Origin: Amoebidium appalachense
Lineage: Eukaryota; Ichthyosporea
Direction: 5' to 3'
Length of the DNA stretch: 64,000 bases
NCBI GenBank assembly: GCA_963693365.1
Contig: CAVNZM010000003.1
Location: 13,578,001-13,642,000, forward strand
The translations under genes and the position numbers were made by a program. A model generated the notes under the pieces. The model had not been told where the DNA came from. It saw only the letters and a program-made list of their open reading frames with translations, and searched no databases. Positions 43,089 to 60,070 of this stretch are shown here, piece by piece. Position 1 is the first letter of the stretch. Each line of letters opens with the position of its first letter.

Positions 43089-43169
43089 CGCCCCGCCCGG
43101 GGCGGTGCGTGCGTGCGTCACGGTATTGGTGTGCATATATCAGCGTGTGTGCGTGTGTGCATGTGTAAC
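42518..43169. other. AT-rich flank with (ATT)n and C run
   Basis: (ATT)n at about 42587-42642, G run, then mixed sequence without a gene, then a C homopolymer (about 43048-43086) followed by GGCGCCCCGCCCGGGGC. Confidence 0.7.
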
Positions 43170-43433
43170 AAGTAAACTTTAAGAGTCGTGCACGTGTGCG
43201 CACTGGCATGTGTGGATGTGCAGGTGTGATCATGAGCGGGTGTGTGTGTGTGTGCGCATGCACATGTGTGCACGTGTGCACACACGCAAGCACACGTGTA
43301 CATGCACGCATGCACGCACACAGACACACACCCACACACACACACACACACTGGCAAGCCGTGACACAAACACACACACGCCGGCACACACACACACACA
43401 CAAAAGCCGTGACACAAACACACACACACCGGC

Positions 43434-43471
<38 letters not shown>

Positions 43472-43569
43472 ACACGCGCACACAAACACACACATGATGC
43501 ATGCACACACACACACACACGCACACACAGGCCTCACCGTGACACACACACACACACACACAGTAACGT

Positions 43570-43610
<41 letters not shown>

Positions 43611-43666
43611 CACACACATACACACACACACTGCACACACACACATGTACACAAACATACACACAT

Positions 43667-43721
<55 letters not shown>

Positions 43722-44030
43722 CACAGTAAGTCAGTAAAGTTCAAAAGTCGTGTGCGCACTGGCATGTGTGGATGTGCAGGTGTGAGCGGGTGTGTGTGTG
43801 TGCGCGCATGCACATGTGTGCACATGTGCGCACACACGAAAGCACACATGTACATGCACGCATGCTCGCACACAGACACACACCCACACACACACACACA
43901 AAAGCCGTGACACAAACACACACACACCGGCACACACACACACACACACAGTGTCACACATACACACACACACACAAACACACACATGATGCATGCACAC
44001 ACACACACACGCACACACAGGCCTCACCGT

Positions 44031-44064
<34 letters not shown>

Positions 44065-44069
44065 GACGT

Positions 44070-44119
<50 letters not shown>

Positions 44120-44129
44120 CATTTTACAC

Positions 44130-44175
<46 letters not shown>

Positions 44176-44312
44176 ACAGGCACACACACACATGTACACA
44201 CACATACACACACACACACACACACACTGTGCACACACACACATGTACACAAACATACACACATGTACACACACACACACACACACGCACACACACACGC
44301 ACACACACACAC

Positions 44313-44371
<59 letters not shown>

Positions 44372-44404
44372 GTCACAGTATGTCAGAGGGGGGTGGGGGG
44401 AGTC

Positions 44405-44455
<51 letters not shown>

Positions 44456-44515
44456 AGGGAAAGACAAGACCCCCCCCCTCCCCCCCCCCTCCCCCCCCCC
44501 CCCCCCCCTCTCCGT
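43170..44515. repeat. CA-rich block, tandemly duplicated
   Basis: Two copies of a unit of about 550 bp. GTGCGCACTGGCATGTG occurs near 43196 and 43750, ATGATGCATGCACAC near 43494 and 43987, and CACATGTACACAAACATAC near 43650 and 44240. The block ends in (GA)n (44407-44448) and C runs. Frames here are repeat products. Confidence 0.85.
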
Positions 44516-46264
44516 TATCTTAATCTACCTTCGGCTTGGGCGGGGTTCTTCAAAAAAAAAAAAATCGCTAGCCATTTTATCTTATTAATGGTAGGTTATC
44601 TTGACCCGAACCACCCCTGTACACTTACGTGTTCGGGGTGCAAGCACCGCAGCAGGAACATATATGTACACAACACGCGACGACGACCAGGCTATGTCAC
44701 TACATGTATGATATTTGCCTAATAACGCACGGGACCATGCGTGAGCAGCTGCCCGGCACGTGTACATGTACGTGTATTTGTACACATGTGTGTTCGCACG
44801 CCTGCAAAACATACATGTGCGCGCGTAAATACGCGTTCAACTTGCTTCTTTTCTGCACCTCTGTTCTATACCATCGTACCGGAGGAAAACCTCGAGCTTC
44901 GAGCCTACTGTACGCAGATGATGCTTGCTGCATGGATGCGCATTATTATAAATGTGAACATTGTGTGTACATGTGCATACGCGCGTGATATGCGGCAGGC
45001 ATACGCGCGTACATGTACAATGCATGGTTTACAAACGTTACGCAAATTTGGGTTCACTTCACTCAGTGCCTACGTCCATACATGCATGCGTGTTCACGAC
45101 TGTTATTTGTAAACACAATACATAATATGGCTGATATAATACCACCTGCCCGCACGCGCATGCATAAGCATATGGTTGCACTTGGCAGAAGGCATGATCG
45201 AACACGTACTGAGTCATACTCGGCCCACTGCGGATACGTACGTACGCCACGGTGCGCGTTAAATTATGGTGCTCGCGATGCATATGCATGGCCCAGAAAT
45301 ACTGAGCATAGCTGCAAGCTTGCCAAGAAGTAGATATTAGTCTATTGTTATGTGTAATGTATGGTGCACATAATTAACAGGGGGGGGGGGGGACCGGTGC
45401 GGCCTTGGTCACAGCAACCGAATGACCGTCAAAACAAAACGGGAATTACTATTTGAGAAAACGAATTTCGTCTGCAACTTCGAGTTCAAACCCCTATATA
45501 CGCATAATCCCGTCGGGTAACTTTCATGGGTACACTCCTGCATTCCAATAATGACTCCCCGACTTTACACTACCAATGATTTGTTGACGAAGCACTACAC
45601 AAGCGTACCAATCAAACGCTTTGCATAGCGATAAACCAATCATCTTCTTTCGGCATCTTTATGCTGAATAGGGGCCAACTAGAATGCCGTGCAACTTAGC
45701 GATTTGATTGGCGAAAATTGTTAATGGGCGTATGCGCGAGGCCCCTGGAATGTTGGAGCACTTTCAATCTGTTCTATGTTTCCAACATACACTGTGGTAC
45801 AACATAAATAATAATAAGTCGTCATTTAGCTTATTATAAACTGCTTTCTGGGTAATAAAAAGCTTTTCTTGCACCGAGTGTGCCCAAGTTTCCAGTCTCG
45901 CCAGGGTCCATATATGATGCATTCGATAACTCATCATTTCGATTTGACACCATATGCCGCAGCGTCCGCAGCATGCGCGTATAAGTAATCATGCAGATAT
46001 ATTAAAAAGTTACTTATAATGTTAGTGACCATATACACAACTAAGGCTGTCAGATTTCATATTGATAAGCTAGGTCTCCGGGGTCACTATTCTTTCCAAG
46101 CCAGCAACAGGGTAGTACGCTATAGTTAACAACACATGAATGCAAGGCTTCTAGTAAGCCGCAAACATAAATGTACAGTAACAAAGTTTCCACTAGTACC
46201 CAACGTACGGAGCGGATTATTGCCATTTTCCTGTTTTCAGTAGCCTATATGGCGGATACGGTTA
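44516..46264. other. intergenic, no gene recognised
   Basis: Ordinary composition with many short GTACATGTAC-type palindromes (44640-45100). A G run is at 45381-45392. CCAATCA and ATTGG motifs occur at 45610-45720. No frame with recognisable motifs. Confidence 0.6.
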
Positions 46265-46785
46265 GAGAGTCTCGTTCATACATAGATTCGTTTATTCGTA
46301 ATGTGGTGTGGTGTAAAAACGCAAAGATGATTATGGCTTGGCGTTGTAATCGGTTTCTGGTGTCTCCTGCTCGTATGTGTAATATGTGTGGGGGGCGGTT
46401 TACTCGCGGCTGCATATCTATCAATAAATGCAACCTGTTAGCTAATGTATTAGAACCGGAGGTTATTGGCGGTTTTATTCTCTTTTCTTCCTCTCTTCCT
46501 CAATATATCCGTTTTAAGATGACTATCCTAGATCACCTTATTAATGCTGCACAGTATGATATTGTGATCCGGTGCCTTAACTTTCTTTTCGGAGCTACCG
46601 ATGCTAGCATCTGCTTACCCATAATATGTAATAGGGGTGTCAGATACTACGATGGCGCTCATTGTTGCCTAGCATGTACGTATGTCACCGGCTGCATTTG
46701 ATTGGCTGTGCTGGAAAACGCAGTAGGCCGTCGAATGTGGCTGGGCCTCCGGCAGTGTCCACGCAATAAAAAGTGTGTAAACCCC
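46265..46785 (+). mobile_element. LINE-c, 5'-truncated 3' end
   Basis: A single-copy frame runs through it to 46701. It carries a Cys-rich segment (ARMCNMCGGRFTRGC) and ILDHLINAAQYDIVIRCLNF, which aligns with the LINE-a C-terminus (ILDFILNTRNYDLFIRC). It is therefore the end of a related LINE ORF2, not a host gene. It ends with CGCAATAAAAAGTGTGTAAACCCC and no poly(A). Shared by LINE-b (80-95 percent by eye) and, for the last 70 bp, LINE-d. The frame upstream to ATG 46171 is flank. Confidence 0.8.
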
Positions 46786-46997
46786 TTTTCATGTTCATGC
46801 TGTACGTACGCTTGGACGTTTCCGTATCACCATAAAAAAAAATATTACCAGAACACTACGGGGTTCGCAGCATATGTAAGGCCTACACTGTCCTGGAAAT
46901 AGATCTAGAGGCAGAATGTTTCCTGTGCAAGTTTGTGAGTATGGTGGCTTTTGAAATTAGCCATCGGTAACGGGGCTTCCGGATAGAACCGGTCTAC

Positions 46998-51560
<4,563 letters not shown>

Positions 51561-52672
51561 ATAGTACTAGATCTTAAACTAGAAATGTGCAGGCTTTAGA
51601 CCCTCTCGCTTTTGAACTAAAAAACTAAAACAAATCTTTATTAAAGATATATATCTTGACTCCGCTGGTGTTGTTAAAACATGCCCGGTTTTTCGTGTTT
51701 GCATGGTGTAATGGGCCAGTCACTTGAGACAGAATTGTTGTAGAATAAATTTTATTGTGAGGTCGTTCGGCTCATTGAGGAGCGGCCTTATGTTTAAAAA
51801 ACAAAAGCCAGAATGACAAACATTCCGGCTTGCTTTGAAAACTTCTGTCACAGTAGGCATACGTCACCGAACTGATGCTATCAGCATAATCTTTACTCAC
51901 TATATCAAGTATCTTCAGAACGCAAAGTCTTCCTCTGTCATAACAAAATATACAACTATTTACAATGAAGATGCCACCAGGGTCTTTGAACTTACATCAC
52001 AGAACTATGTACACGTATATGTCTTGTCTGCTGCTCAGAATCTTGACAACCTACATCATTACAGAATACAATTCAAAAAAGATCAACACAGGAGTGAAAC
52101 TTAGGGAGTACAAAGCAGCTTTCAAACCCTACAACGTCACGACGTTCCATGGCTGCTGCTTCAATCACCGTGCCAGTTCCCGAGCAGAGTGACAACACTT
52201 CCCTGTTCGGTGGGCAGTGCCTGCGAACAAGTGCCCGTTCCACGTTCACGGGTTTCTGTGGAGGGAAAGGAGGAGAGTAATTAGACAATGGACCGGGCTC
52301 ACGCTCGAATGGACATCGGTGCTAACATTTCTAGTGACGACTAGAAAGTGGAATGACTTGAAAGCTGAGGGCTTACAAGTGAGATGAATTGAGCGCTGAT
52401 TTTTCTAGTTGTAACTAGAAATGTCGTCACTGTTGTCTGGAGGTTAGGATTTCTAGTTGAAACTAGAACATGACGTGATTCTGACGTCATCTTAAACGTG
52501 AGGCTGTGTGGGTGCAGTGGTTTCACGTGATGCACAGGAGGGGAAAGGGAAGTCCTGCTGTAATAAAAAGAGGCCACAGACTATGGGTGGTGAGGAAGGG
52601 GGACAGAGTAAAGAGGATGAGGAGGGGGCTGTTGCCGTACGGTGTGCCATAATGAGGGAGGGGGATGGCCGG

Positions 52673-52735
<63 letters not shown>

Positions 52736-52904
52736 TGTGTGTGTGTGTCTGTGTGTGTGCTTGGCTTGTGGGCAAGAAGCACGGAGTAAACAACAGGATG
52801 AGGAGGACCGTGTGTGTGTGTGTGTGTGTGAAGAGGTGGTGGGCCGGGGCTGTGTGCATGTGTGGTGTGCATGTGTGGTGTGTGCGTGGTGTGTGTTGTG
52901 TGTG

Positions 52905-52999
<95 letters not shown>

Positions 53000-53040
53000 T
53001 GTTGAACGTGTGAATTTTGACGTGTAGAGTGCTGTGTGCA
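51561..53040. other. unassigned, with hairpins and (GT)n
   Basis: 51561-52320 is AT-rich with no convincing gene. 52672-52736 and 52905-52997 are (GT)n. The 3' flank of copia C begins near 53040. Confidence 0.6.
52328..52468. repeat. three-unit hairpin cluster
   Basis: Palindromes with TTTCTAGT..ACTAGAAA arms at 52328-52347 (loop GACG), 52402-52421 (TGTA) and 52450-52468 (TGAA). Spacing is 74 and 48 bp. Confidence 0.7.
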
Positions 53041-53187
53041 TGCATAGATCACAATTCCCCACTGAAGATGCACACACTGAAGATCGATGAAGACAGCAGT
53101 AGACTTTCGTTGGGAGGTGTCTCTACACGGATGATGTGTAGACCACTGGCCAGGGCCCCAACCTACTTGAAGACCACTGTAGATGAA

Positions 53188-53227
<40 letters not shown>

Positions 53228-53228
53228 C
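53041..53228 (-). other. copia C 3' untranslated part
   Basis: CCCCACTGAAGATGCACACA and CCAGGGCCCCAACCTACT recur in copia B at 60610 and 60735, fixing this as the same 3' region. A G homopolymer (about 53191-53223) precedes the pol stop. Confidence 0.75.
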
Positions 53229-55366
53229 TCAGTCACGAAGACTGAGTGAAGCACGGTGCTGCTCGAGGGAGGGCCCGGGCAGGGGCTTGGTGAAGATGTC
53301 GGCCACGTTGTCCTTGGTGGACACATAGGTGACGACCACATCCCCACTCTTGATGTAGTCCTTCGTGTTGTGGTACCGGACGGCAATGTGTTTGGTCCGG
53401 GGCTTGATGCTGTTGGTGTGCAGGAGGGCAATGGTGGACTGGTTGTCACAGTAGACGGGGGTGGGGTCGGTCATCGGGTAGCCGAGTTCACGGAGGAGAT
53501 CACGGTGCCAGATGACGTTTTGAACAGCAGCATTGATGGCCAGAAGCTCAGCCTCGGTGGTGGATGTTGCCGTGATGGACTGCAGCTTCGAATACCATGT
53601 GTTGGGGATGCCCTTGAAGAAGATGACGTAGCCAGTGGTTGAACGACGGGTGGTGGGGCAGTTGGCAAAGTCGGCATCAGAATAACACTCCAGCAAGGGG
53701 GTGTTGTCGTCGGATGCAGACTTGTCGTAGTGAAGGCCGAGGTTGGAAGTGCCGATGAGGTACCGAACTACACGGAGCAGACATTCCCATGCAAGTTTGG
53801 TGGGGTTGGCACTGAATCTACCGAGGTAGCCGATGGCAAAGGAGATGTCGGGCCGGGAACAACGAGCAACCCACAAAAGACGGCCGAGTAGTTCACGGTA
53901 AGGAACCTTGATGGGTGGTGAGTCGTTCTCGTTGATGGTGATGACGGTGCCGACGGGAATGGGAGTAGCCTTGGGGTGGGCATCGTTGAGGTTGAAGTCT
54001 CTGACGATGTCGTTGATGTAGGACTGTTGAAGCAGCTTGAGGTGACCGGGGGTGTGGATGAGCTGTGTGCCGAGGAAGATGTCGGGGAGGTCGACCTTGC
54101 AGAGAGCTGACTTCATGATGTTGTGGTCAACTAGATCCTTGGTGTGGGAAGAGTTGGCCGTGCAGATGATGATGACGTCGTCCACATAGTTGCCAGTGAG
54201 GATGATGTCACCGTTGGGGAAGGACTTGATGTAGACACAGGGATCTGAACGAAGAACGAAGACGTTCGAGACCGTGAGCAAGGAGGACCTTGTCGAAGTA
54301 CTCATACCAGGCCAGTGATGCCTGCTTGAGGCCGTAGAGTACTTGGTACTCGGAGGTGAGGGCAGCTATGACGGCATCACCGTTGGGACCGTTGCAAAGC
54401 TTTTGAATGCCCTTGGGTAGTTGGTCAATGTTGATGGTCGGTGCTGTGATGCTGACCAGTGCCGTTGGTGGCTTGGTGAGACGTGCAGACCGACGAAGGT
54501 TCGGCTTGGGGGGGTCCTTGAGGGGGGTGGAGGCCGGGGAAGAGTTGTAGGCCGGGACAGGGGCATGGAAGCCAGGAATAGGACCGGTGGTGAGAGGGGC
54601 ATCGGTGTCCATAGGGCTCCTCGTGGCCGAGTGGAAGGTGGGGGACCCAGGACGAACCGGAGTCATGTAGCCGGGTGGATGCACAGCAACGGGGGGGGCC
54701 GGCAGCAAGGGTTGTTGGCCAGTGGGGGGGGGGGCTCGGGGGAGGCACGGGTTCAACCGGGGCTGGTTGGTTGTGCCAGGACGGGTTGGTGATGACTACA
54801 GACGGAATTTCATCGTCGTCTTCGGAGGGGGGGTCCAATGTCGGCAGATCGGGTTTGGGGGGATCGGGGACCTGATTGGTGCTGCTCGTGAATTTTGACT
54901 CGTCAAAGATCACGTCACGGCAGATCTTGACTTGGTTGCTGGCACGGTCGAGGATCTTGTGTGCCTTCGAGGGCAAATCCCAGCCGACGTAGGTGCCGAC
55001 TCTGACGGTTGATGCAAGCTTGTTCCTCTTGGATCGGGGAACATGGACATAGGCAGGGGAGCCGAACACGTGGAGCTGGGAGACGTCGGGTTTGAAGCTG
55101 TGGAAGGCCTCGAAGGGGGTGTTGCCGTTGGCAGCAGATGACGGTGTGACGTTGATGATGTAGCTAGCATGCTTGAGAGCAGCAACCCACAACTTGGGAG
55201 AGAGAGGTTGGTCCTTGTCGGCATGGAGGAAGCAACGGACTGTCTCTTGCAGTTCTCTCATCTTCCGTTCAACAACACCGTTGTGCTGTGGTGTGTCGAC
55301 GGGGGCAAACTCCATGATGATGCCTTTCTGCTGGCAGTAGGCTTCGGTGTCCTTGGATGTGAACGT
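53229..55366 (-). pseudogene. copia C pol fragment (integrase, RT, RNase H)
   Basis: Begins within the integrase core (FTSKDTEAYCQQKGI; catalytic Glu in HNGVVERKMREL) and lacks gag, protease and the first half of integrase. A run of 11 C (minus strand, 54724-54734) shifts the frame before TGQQPLLPAP. RT has lost about 130 residues: ALTSEYQ joins directly to YGLKQASLAWYEYF. A further indel follows HGLERLRS. The end is intact: GNYVDDVIIIC, RNase H (YSDADFANC, TEAELLAI, CDNQSTIAL, DIFTKPLPG). Clearly dead. Relation to copia B is close but not the same subfamily. Confidence 0.9.
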
Positions 55367-55387
55367 TGTGTTTTTTTCGTGTGACCC

Positions 55388-56316
55388 TGTAAAATTATAT
55401 AAGTATTTGGGACGGAAGCAGAGACACAGTGGTGCAGTGTGAAAACACCACAGACACACAACAACAAACTTTGAAACACGGAACGATCGGAGCAGTGTAC
55501 ACAACAGACATCAATGTTTAGACACGACTGAACTCAACTTATTTTGATCTCGAATAAATACCTGAAATTCCCTTAAGTTAAATCCATACGTGATTTCCGA
55601 CCAGTCGGAAATCAGATCTGTTTCTAATAGAAACCAATCACTAAGAACCAATTGCTTTCAGAGAGATCTGGTACGCGGAGACGTACACGATAGGACACAG
55701 ACACTAGTTAAGATCAACTCGTGTCATTATCAAGGAAGTTCTAACCTATGATACACTGCAAAGACTCAGACATATCACACTTAACCTTGATGATTGGTTA
55801 AAGCTCGGCAACACATGAAAACTAAAGTAAATTAATGAAGTCTGATCACACATGTCAACCTAAGTGTAGCCTAAGTGTGTTACCGTCCAATCAACACACA
55901 TTAAGTAACACAAATCTACCTAACATATATTAGTAGAAAAGAAATACGATTATACACATGAAGACAAGGAGAGAATGAAAAGAAAATAAGGGAGGAGAAA
56001 GAGAAAGGAGGAGAGAGCACAGATCAACAAATAAGATAGTAATAGTATAACTATAACTAGAGATATTTATGTACACACGAACATGTACACGTCTCTCCCT
56101 GAGTGGGTGGATCCGCGTACACACATATAAATATTCTAATTGATATTACAATACACGATTAAAGCCGATACAACACGATTACAAGTATACAAGCATATCG
56201 GAGATCGATGCTACACTTTACATGATAGGAGTGTGGCATTTATCCTAAGCATATGAACTGAAACATAACACAAACTGAGAAGATCTTACAATATGTAAAT
56301 ACTACGTATTATAACA
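55388..56316 (-). repeat. solo copia-type LTR in the satellite
   Basis: 929 bp, TGTAAAATTAT to TTATAACA, TG..CA ends. Flanked on both sides by GACCC (55383-55387, 56317-56321), a perfect 5-bp target duplication within the satellite unit. GACGGAAGCAGAGACACAG resembles the copia A LTR. With no internal part, it is a solo LTR left by LTR-LTR recombination. The orientation is inferred from AATAAA-type signals. Confidence 0.85.
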
Positions 56317-58016
56317 GACCCTCGTACTCCAGGGGCACATTCACCATCCCCCCCATAAACTTTTTGGTAAATTTCTCGTGCTAGAGGCTGTTCTGTGGGT
56401 AGTTATTGAAAAACCAATAATGTGTAAGTAACACATGTACATATACTATGCTACAAGGGGGGTTCTATTCGAGCTACAACGTTGTGTTTTTTTCGTGTGA
56501 CCCTCGTACTCCAGGGGCACATTCACCATCCCTACCATAAACGTTTTGGTAAACTTCTCGTGCTAGAAGCTGTTCTGTGGGTAGTTATTGAAAAAACCAA
56601 TAATGTGTAAGTAACACATGTACATATACTATGCTACAAGGGGGGTTCTATTCGAGCTACAACGTTGTTGTTTTTTCGTGTGACCCTCGTACTCCAGGGG
56701 CACATTCACCATCCCCCCCACAAACTTTGTGGTAAATGTCTCGTGCTAGAGGCTGTTCTGTGGGTAGTTATTGAAAAAACCAATAATGTGTAAGTAACAT
56801 ATGTACATATACTATGCTCCAAGGGGGGCTCTATACGAGCTACAACGTTGTGTTTTTTTCGTGTGACCCTCGTGCTGCAGGGGCACATTCACCATCCCCG
56901 CCTTAAACGTTTTGGTAAATGTCTCGTGCTAGAGGCTGTTCTGTGGGTAGTTATTGAAAAACCAATAATGTGTAAGTAACACAATGTGTACATATACTAT
57001 GCTACAAGGGGGGTTCTATTCGAGCTACAACGTTGTGTTTTTTTCGTGTGACCCTCGTACTCCAGGGGCACATTTATCATCCCCCCCATAAACTTTGTGG
57101 TAAGTGTCTCGTGCTAGAGGCTGTTCTGTGAGTAGTTATTGAAAAACCAATAATGTCTAGGTAACATATGTACATATACTATGCTACAAGGGGGGTTCTA
57201 TACGAGCTAAAACGTTGTGTTTTTTTCGTGTGACCCTCGTACTCCAGGGGCACGTTCACCATCCCCCCCACAAACGTTGTGGTAACTTTCTCGTGCTAGA
57301 GGCTGTTCTGTGGGTAGTTATTGAAAAACCAATAATGTCTAGGTAACATATCTACATATACTATGCTACAAGGGGGGTTCTATACGAGCTACAACGTTGT
57401 GTTTTTTTCGTGTGACCCTCGTACTCCAGGGGCACATTCACCATCGCCCCCACAAACGTTGTGGTAAATTGCTCGTGCTAGAGGCTGTTCTGTGGGTAGT
57501 TATTGAAAAAACCAAAAATGTGTAAGTAGCATATGTACATGTACTATGCTACAAGGGGGGTTCTATACGAGCTACAACGTTGTGTTTTTTTCGTGTGACC
57601 CTCGTACTCCAGGGGCACGTTCACCATCCCCCCCCACAAACGTTGTGGTAACGTTCTCGTGCTAGAGGCTGTTCTGTGGGTAGTTATTGAAAAAACCAAA
57701 AATGTGTAAGTAACATATGTACATGTACTATGCTACAAGGGGGGTTCTATACGAGCTACAACGTTGTGTTTTTTTCGTGTGACCCTCGTACTCCAGGGGC
57801 ACATTCACCATCCCCCCCACAAACGTTGTGGTAAATTGCTCGTGCTAGAGGCTGTTCTGTGGGTAGTTATTGAAAAAACCAAAAATGTGTAAGTAGCATA
57901 TGTACATGTACTATGCTACAAGGGGGGTTCTATACGAGCTACAACGTTGTGGTTTTTTCGTGTGACCCTCGTACTGCAGGGGCACATTCCATCCCCGGCA
58001 TAAACGTTTTGGTAAA

Positions 58017-58088
58017 TAAAACGCAGTAGGCCGTCGAATGTGGCTGGGCCTCCGGCAGTGTCCACGCAATAAAAAGGGTGTAAACCCC
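58017..58088 (+). mobile_element. LINE-d, 70-bp 3' end
   Basis: AAAACGCAGTAGGCCGTCGA to GTGTAAACCCC equals the last 70 bp of LINE-b and LINE-c. It lies within one satellite unit, replacing part of it. Confidence 0.85.
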
Positions 58089-58495
58089 TAACACATGTAC
58101 ATATACTATGCTACACGGGGGGTTCTATTCGAGCTACAAGGTTGTGTTTTTTTCGTGTGACCCTCGTACTCCAGGGGCACATTTACCATCCCCCCCATAA
58201 ACATTGTGGTAAATTTCTCGTGCTAGAGGCTGTTCTGTGGGTAGTTATTGAAAAACCAATAATGTCTAGGTAACATATGTACATATACTATGCTACAAGG
58301 GGGGTTCTATACGAGCTACAACGTTGTGTTTTTTTCGTGTGACCCTCGTACTCCAGGGGCACATTCACCATCCCCCCTTATAATTTGTGGTGAATTTCTC
58401 GTGGTAGAAGCTACTCTGTGGGTAGTTATTGAAAAAACCTGATGCTTATAAGTAACGCATGCACAAATTGTCATCATAGCATTATACTACCACAG

Positions 58496-58593
58496 TAGTT
58501 GGTCGACAATCGAGTGGTACAGCATGGTGACAGGATACGAATTCACCGAGGACTCACTCAACGAGATGAACGAGCGTTACAGAACATACGTGT

Positions 58594-58635
<42 letters not shown>

Positions 58636-59161
58636 CCCCCACCCAACCCCCCCTGTCTTCCCTCCTTCCCACTACGACCCCCCCCCCCCCCCCCCTCCCT
58701 GCACGTGTCTAGGTGTATAGATCCTACAGGTAATGATGGCAGAACTTTCGCCATTTGGTAATGGACTCCATGCCGCTCTAGTGCATTATATTGTAAAGTA
58801 ATATCACCAACAAAAAACGCAGGTTCGGCAAAGCTGCGTACGAGTGCTTCAAGGACTCCACCAAGAACGAACTCAAAACATCGAAATTCCATGCTGGTGT
58901 GCATTATTCTGACGACTATCGCCTCTTTGGCCCGGTGGAGTCAGCTGAGAGCTGGGAGCGTGCACACAAATACTACTGCAAGATGCCGTATCGTATGACC
59001 GACAAGAACTCTGCATTGAATATTTTGCAGTTGAGTACTAGTACTCCAAAATATGGTGAAATCTACGATATCCTGCGAGCATCTTTGTATGTCGTAGTCC
59101 ACATGTCGACGATATTATGTATCGTCTTACGACCGTTTGTACCGTTCGATATATCGTTTTA
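58496..59161 (+). CDS. host gene fragment, two exons, cut by copia B
   Basis: Exon 58496-58591 follows CACAG and reads SWSTIEWYSMVTGYEF then TEDSLNEMNERYRTY; the donor is GTCTGC. The intron (58592-58822) is C-rich with two long C runs. The second exon starts at 58823 after ACGCAG and continues in phase: FGKAAYECFKDSTKNELK, GVHYSDDYRLFGPVES, WERAHKYYCKMPYRM. It stays open into the copia B LTR at 59162, so its end is either a donor before that or lost. Upstream exons were not found; the satellite array adjoins. No family recognised. The donor is weak, but codon sense is good. Confidence 0.45.
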
Positions 59162-59910
59162 TGTTGTTTTGTACGGGTCTAAGGGAGCAGAGTGCCCAGA
59201 GGTGTCATGTAAAACACGACTAACACATTAATGAGAGGGCAATCGGAGTTGTTCACGAGACATTGAAAGATTTCAAACAACAACTGATTCTTTATTGTGC
59301 TCTCGGTTCCTTTTGTACTTGCGACTTATCACCTTATCACAACTAAAGAGGGAGAACCAATCGGTTCTATCAGAAGATAGAAAACCACATTCCGACAGAG
59401 CATACGCATTCCAACTTCCGATTAAACTAAAGTTTAGAAACTCTTACTTAAATAAATTAAGTAATTATACATCTAGTTACTATTAACTCACATATATATT
59501 TATGTTCGTCTCTATAAAGAAACTTATTTAAATACATATATTTCCTAATAGTCGACACTCTCAAAGTGAAGACACTTTGCAATAAACCGAATTCCATATA
59601 TATCTATTGTCCAATCACAACACACATATATTAACAGACAGGAATGCACAACACAATCTACAGATGTACTCGCTCGCGACTATTGGCGAGCCATCCTTTT
59701 GAGAACAAAACTAAGCCATTTTGAAATAAAGGAAAGACAACGAGTGAGGCTAGCCAATCATGCTACCTCTCAGATAAACAGAGGAGAGCAAACAGAAATA
59801 AATTACAATAAGTTCTTATCAGGCAAGAGAGCCAGGTGTGCACAGATCTACAGATATCTGTGCCCACAGAAACAAGGGAGAGAGAGATACGGGGGGGGGG
59901 GGGGGGGGGG

Positions 59911-59972
<62 letters not shown>

Positions 59973-60070
59973 ACAAAGAACTTGAAGGAAAGCAGACACG
60001 AATACAAACAAGCTAAGACACATACATACTTCAAGGCTCTTGCTGTCATACATGGTGACGTATTCCAACA
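59162..60070 (-). repeat. copia B 3' LTR
   Basis: 909-bp partner of the copia A LTR, same ends. It carries a G run plus a (GA)n of about 30 units (59891-59970), longer than in copia A. On its right, the minus strand reads GAGTGGGGA/TGTTGG, a polypurine tract directly before the LTR. The left flank is host sequence; the 5' LTR is outside the window. Confidence 0.92.

Larger units (their letters stand above)
55363..58462. repeat. 183-bp satellite array
   Basis: GTGTGACCCTCGTACTCC recurs at about 56317, 56499, 56682, 56865, 57050, 57232, 57413, 57597, 57781, 57964, 58159 and 58341, so twelve units of about 183 bp (one longer, with a LINE insert). Each has GCTACAACGTTGTGTTTTTTT, CTCGTGCTAGAGGCTG and GGGTAGTTATTGAAAAA. 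A 25-bp piece of another unit (55363-55387) lies left of the solo LTR, so the array begins at the copia C edge. No coding sense. Confidence 0.92.

Noticed and set aside
46171-46701. A 176-residue frame taken at first as a duplicated host gene with a Cys motif
   Set aside because: Its C-terminal part aligns with the LINE-a ORF2 end, and the repeat border is at 46265; it is a truncated LINE with flank.
51835-52192. Two overlapping short frames near 52 kb
   Set aside because: AT-rich, no motif, and no support from splice sites.
55364-56316. LTR reading as the 5' LTR of copia C with an internal deletion
   Set aside because: GACCC on both sides and satellite sequence to the left show it is a solo LTR inserted in the satellite; copia C simply abuts the array.
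56317-58462. CRISPR-like array
   Set aside because: Units are 183 bp, fully tandem with no unique spacers, in a eukaryotic context.
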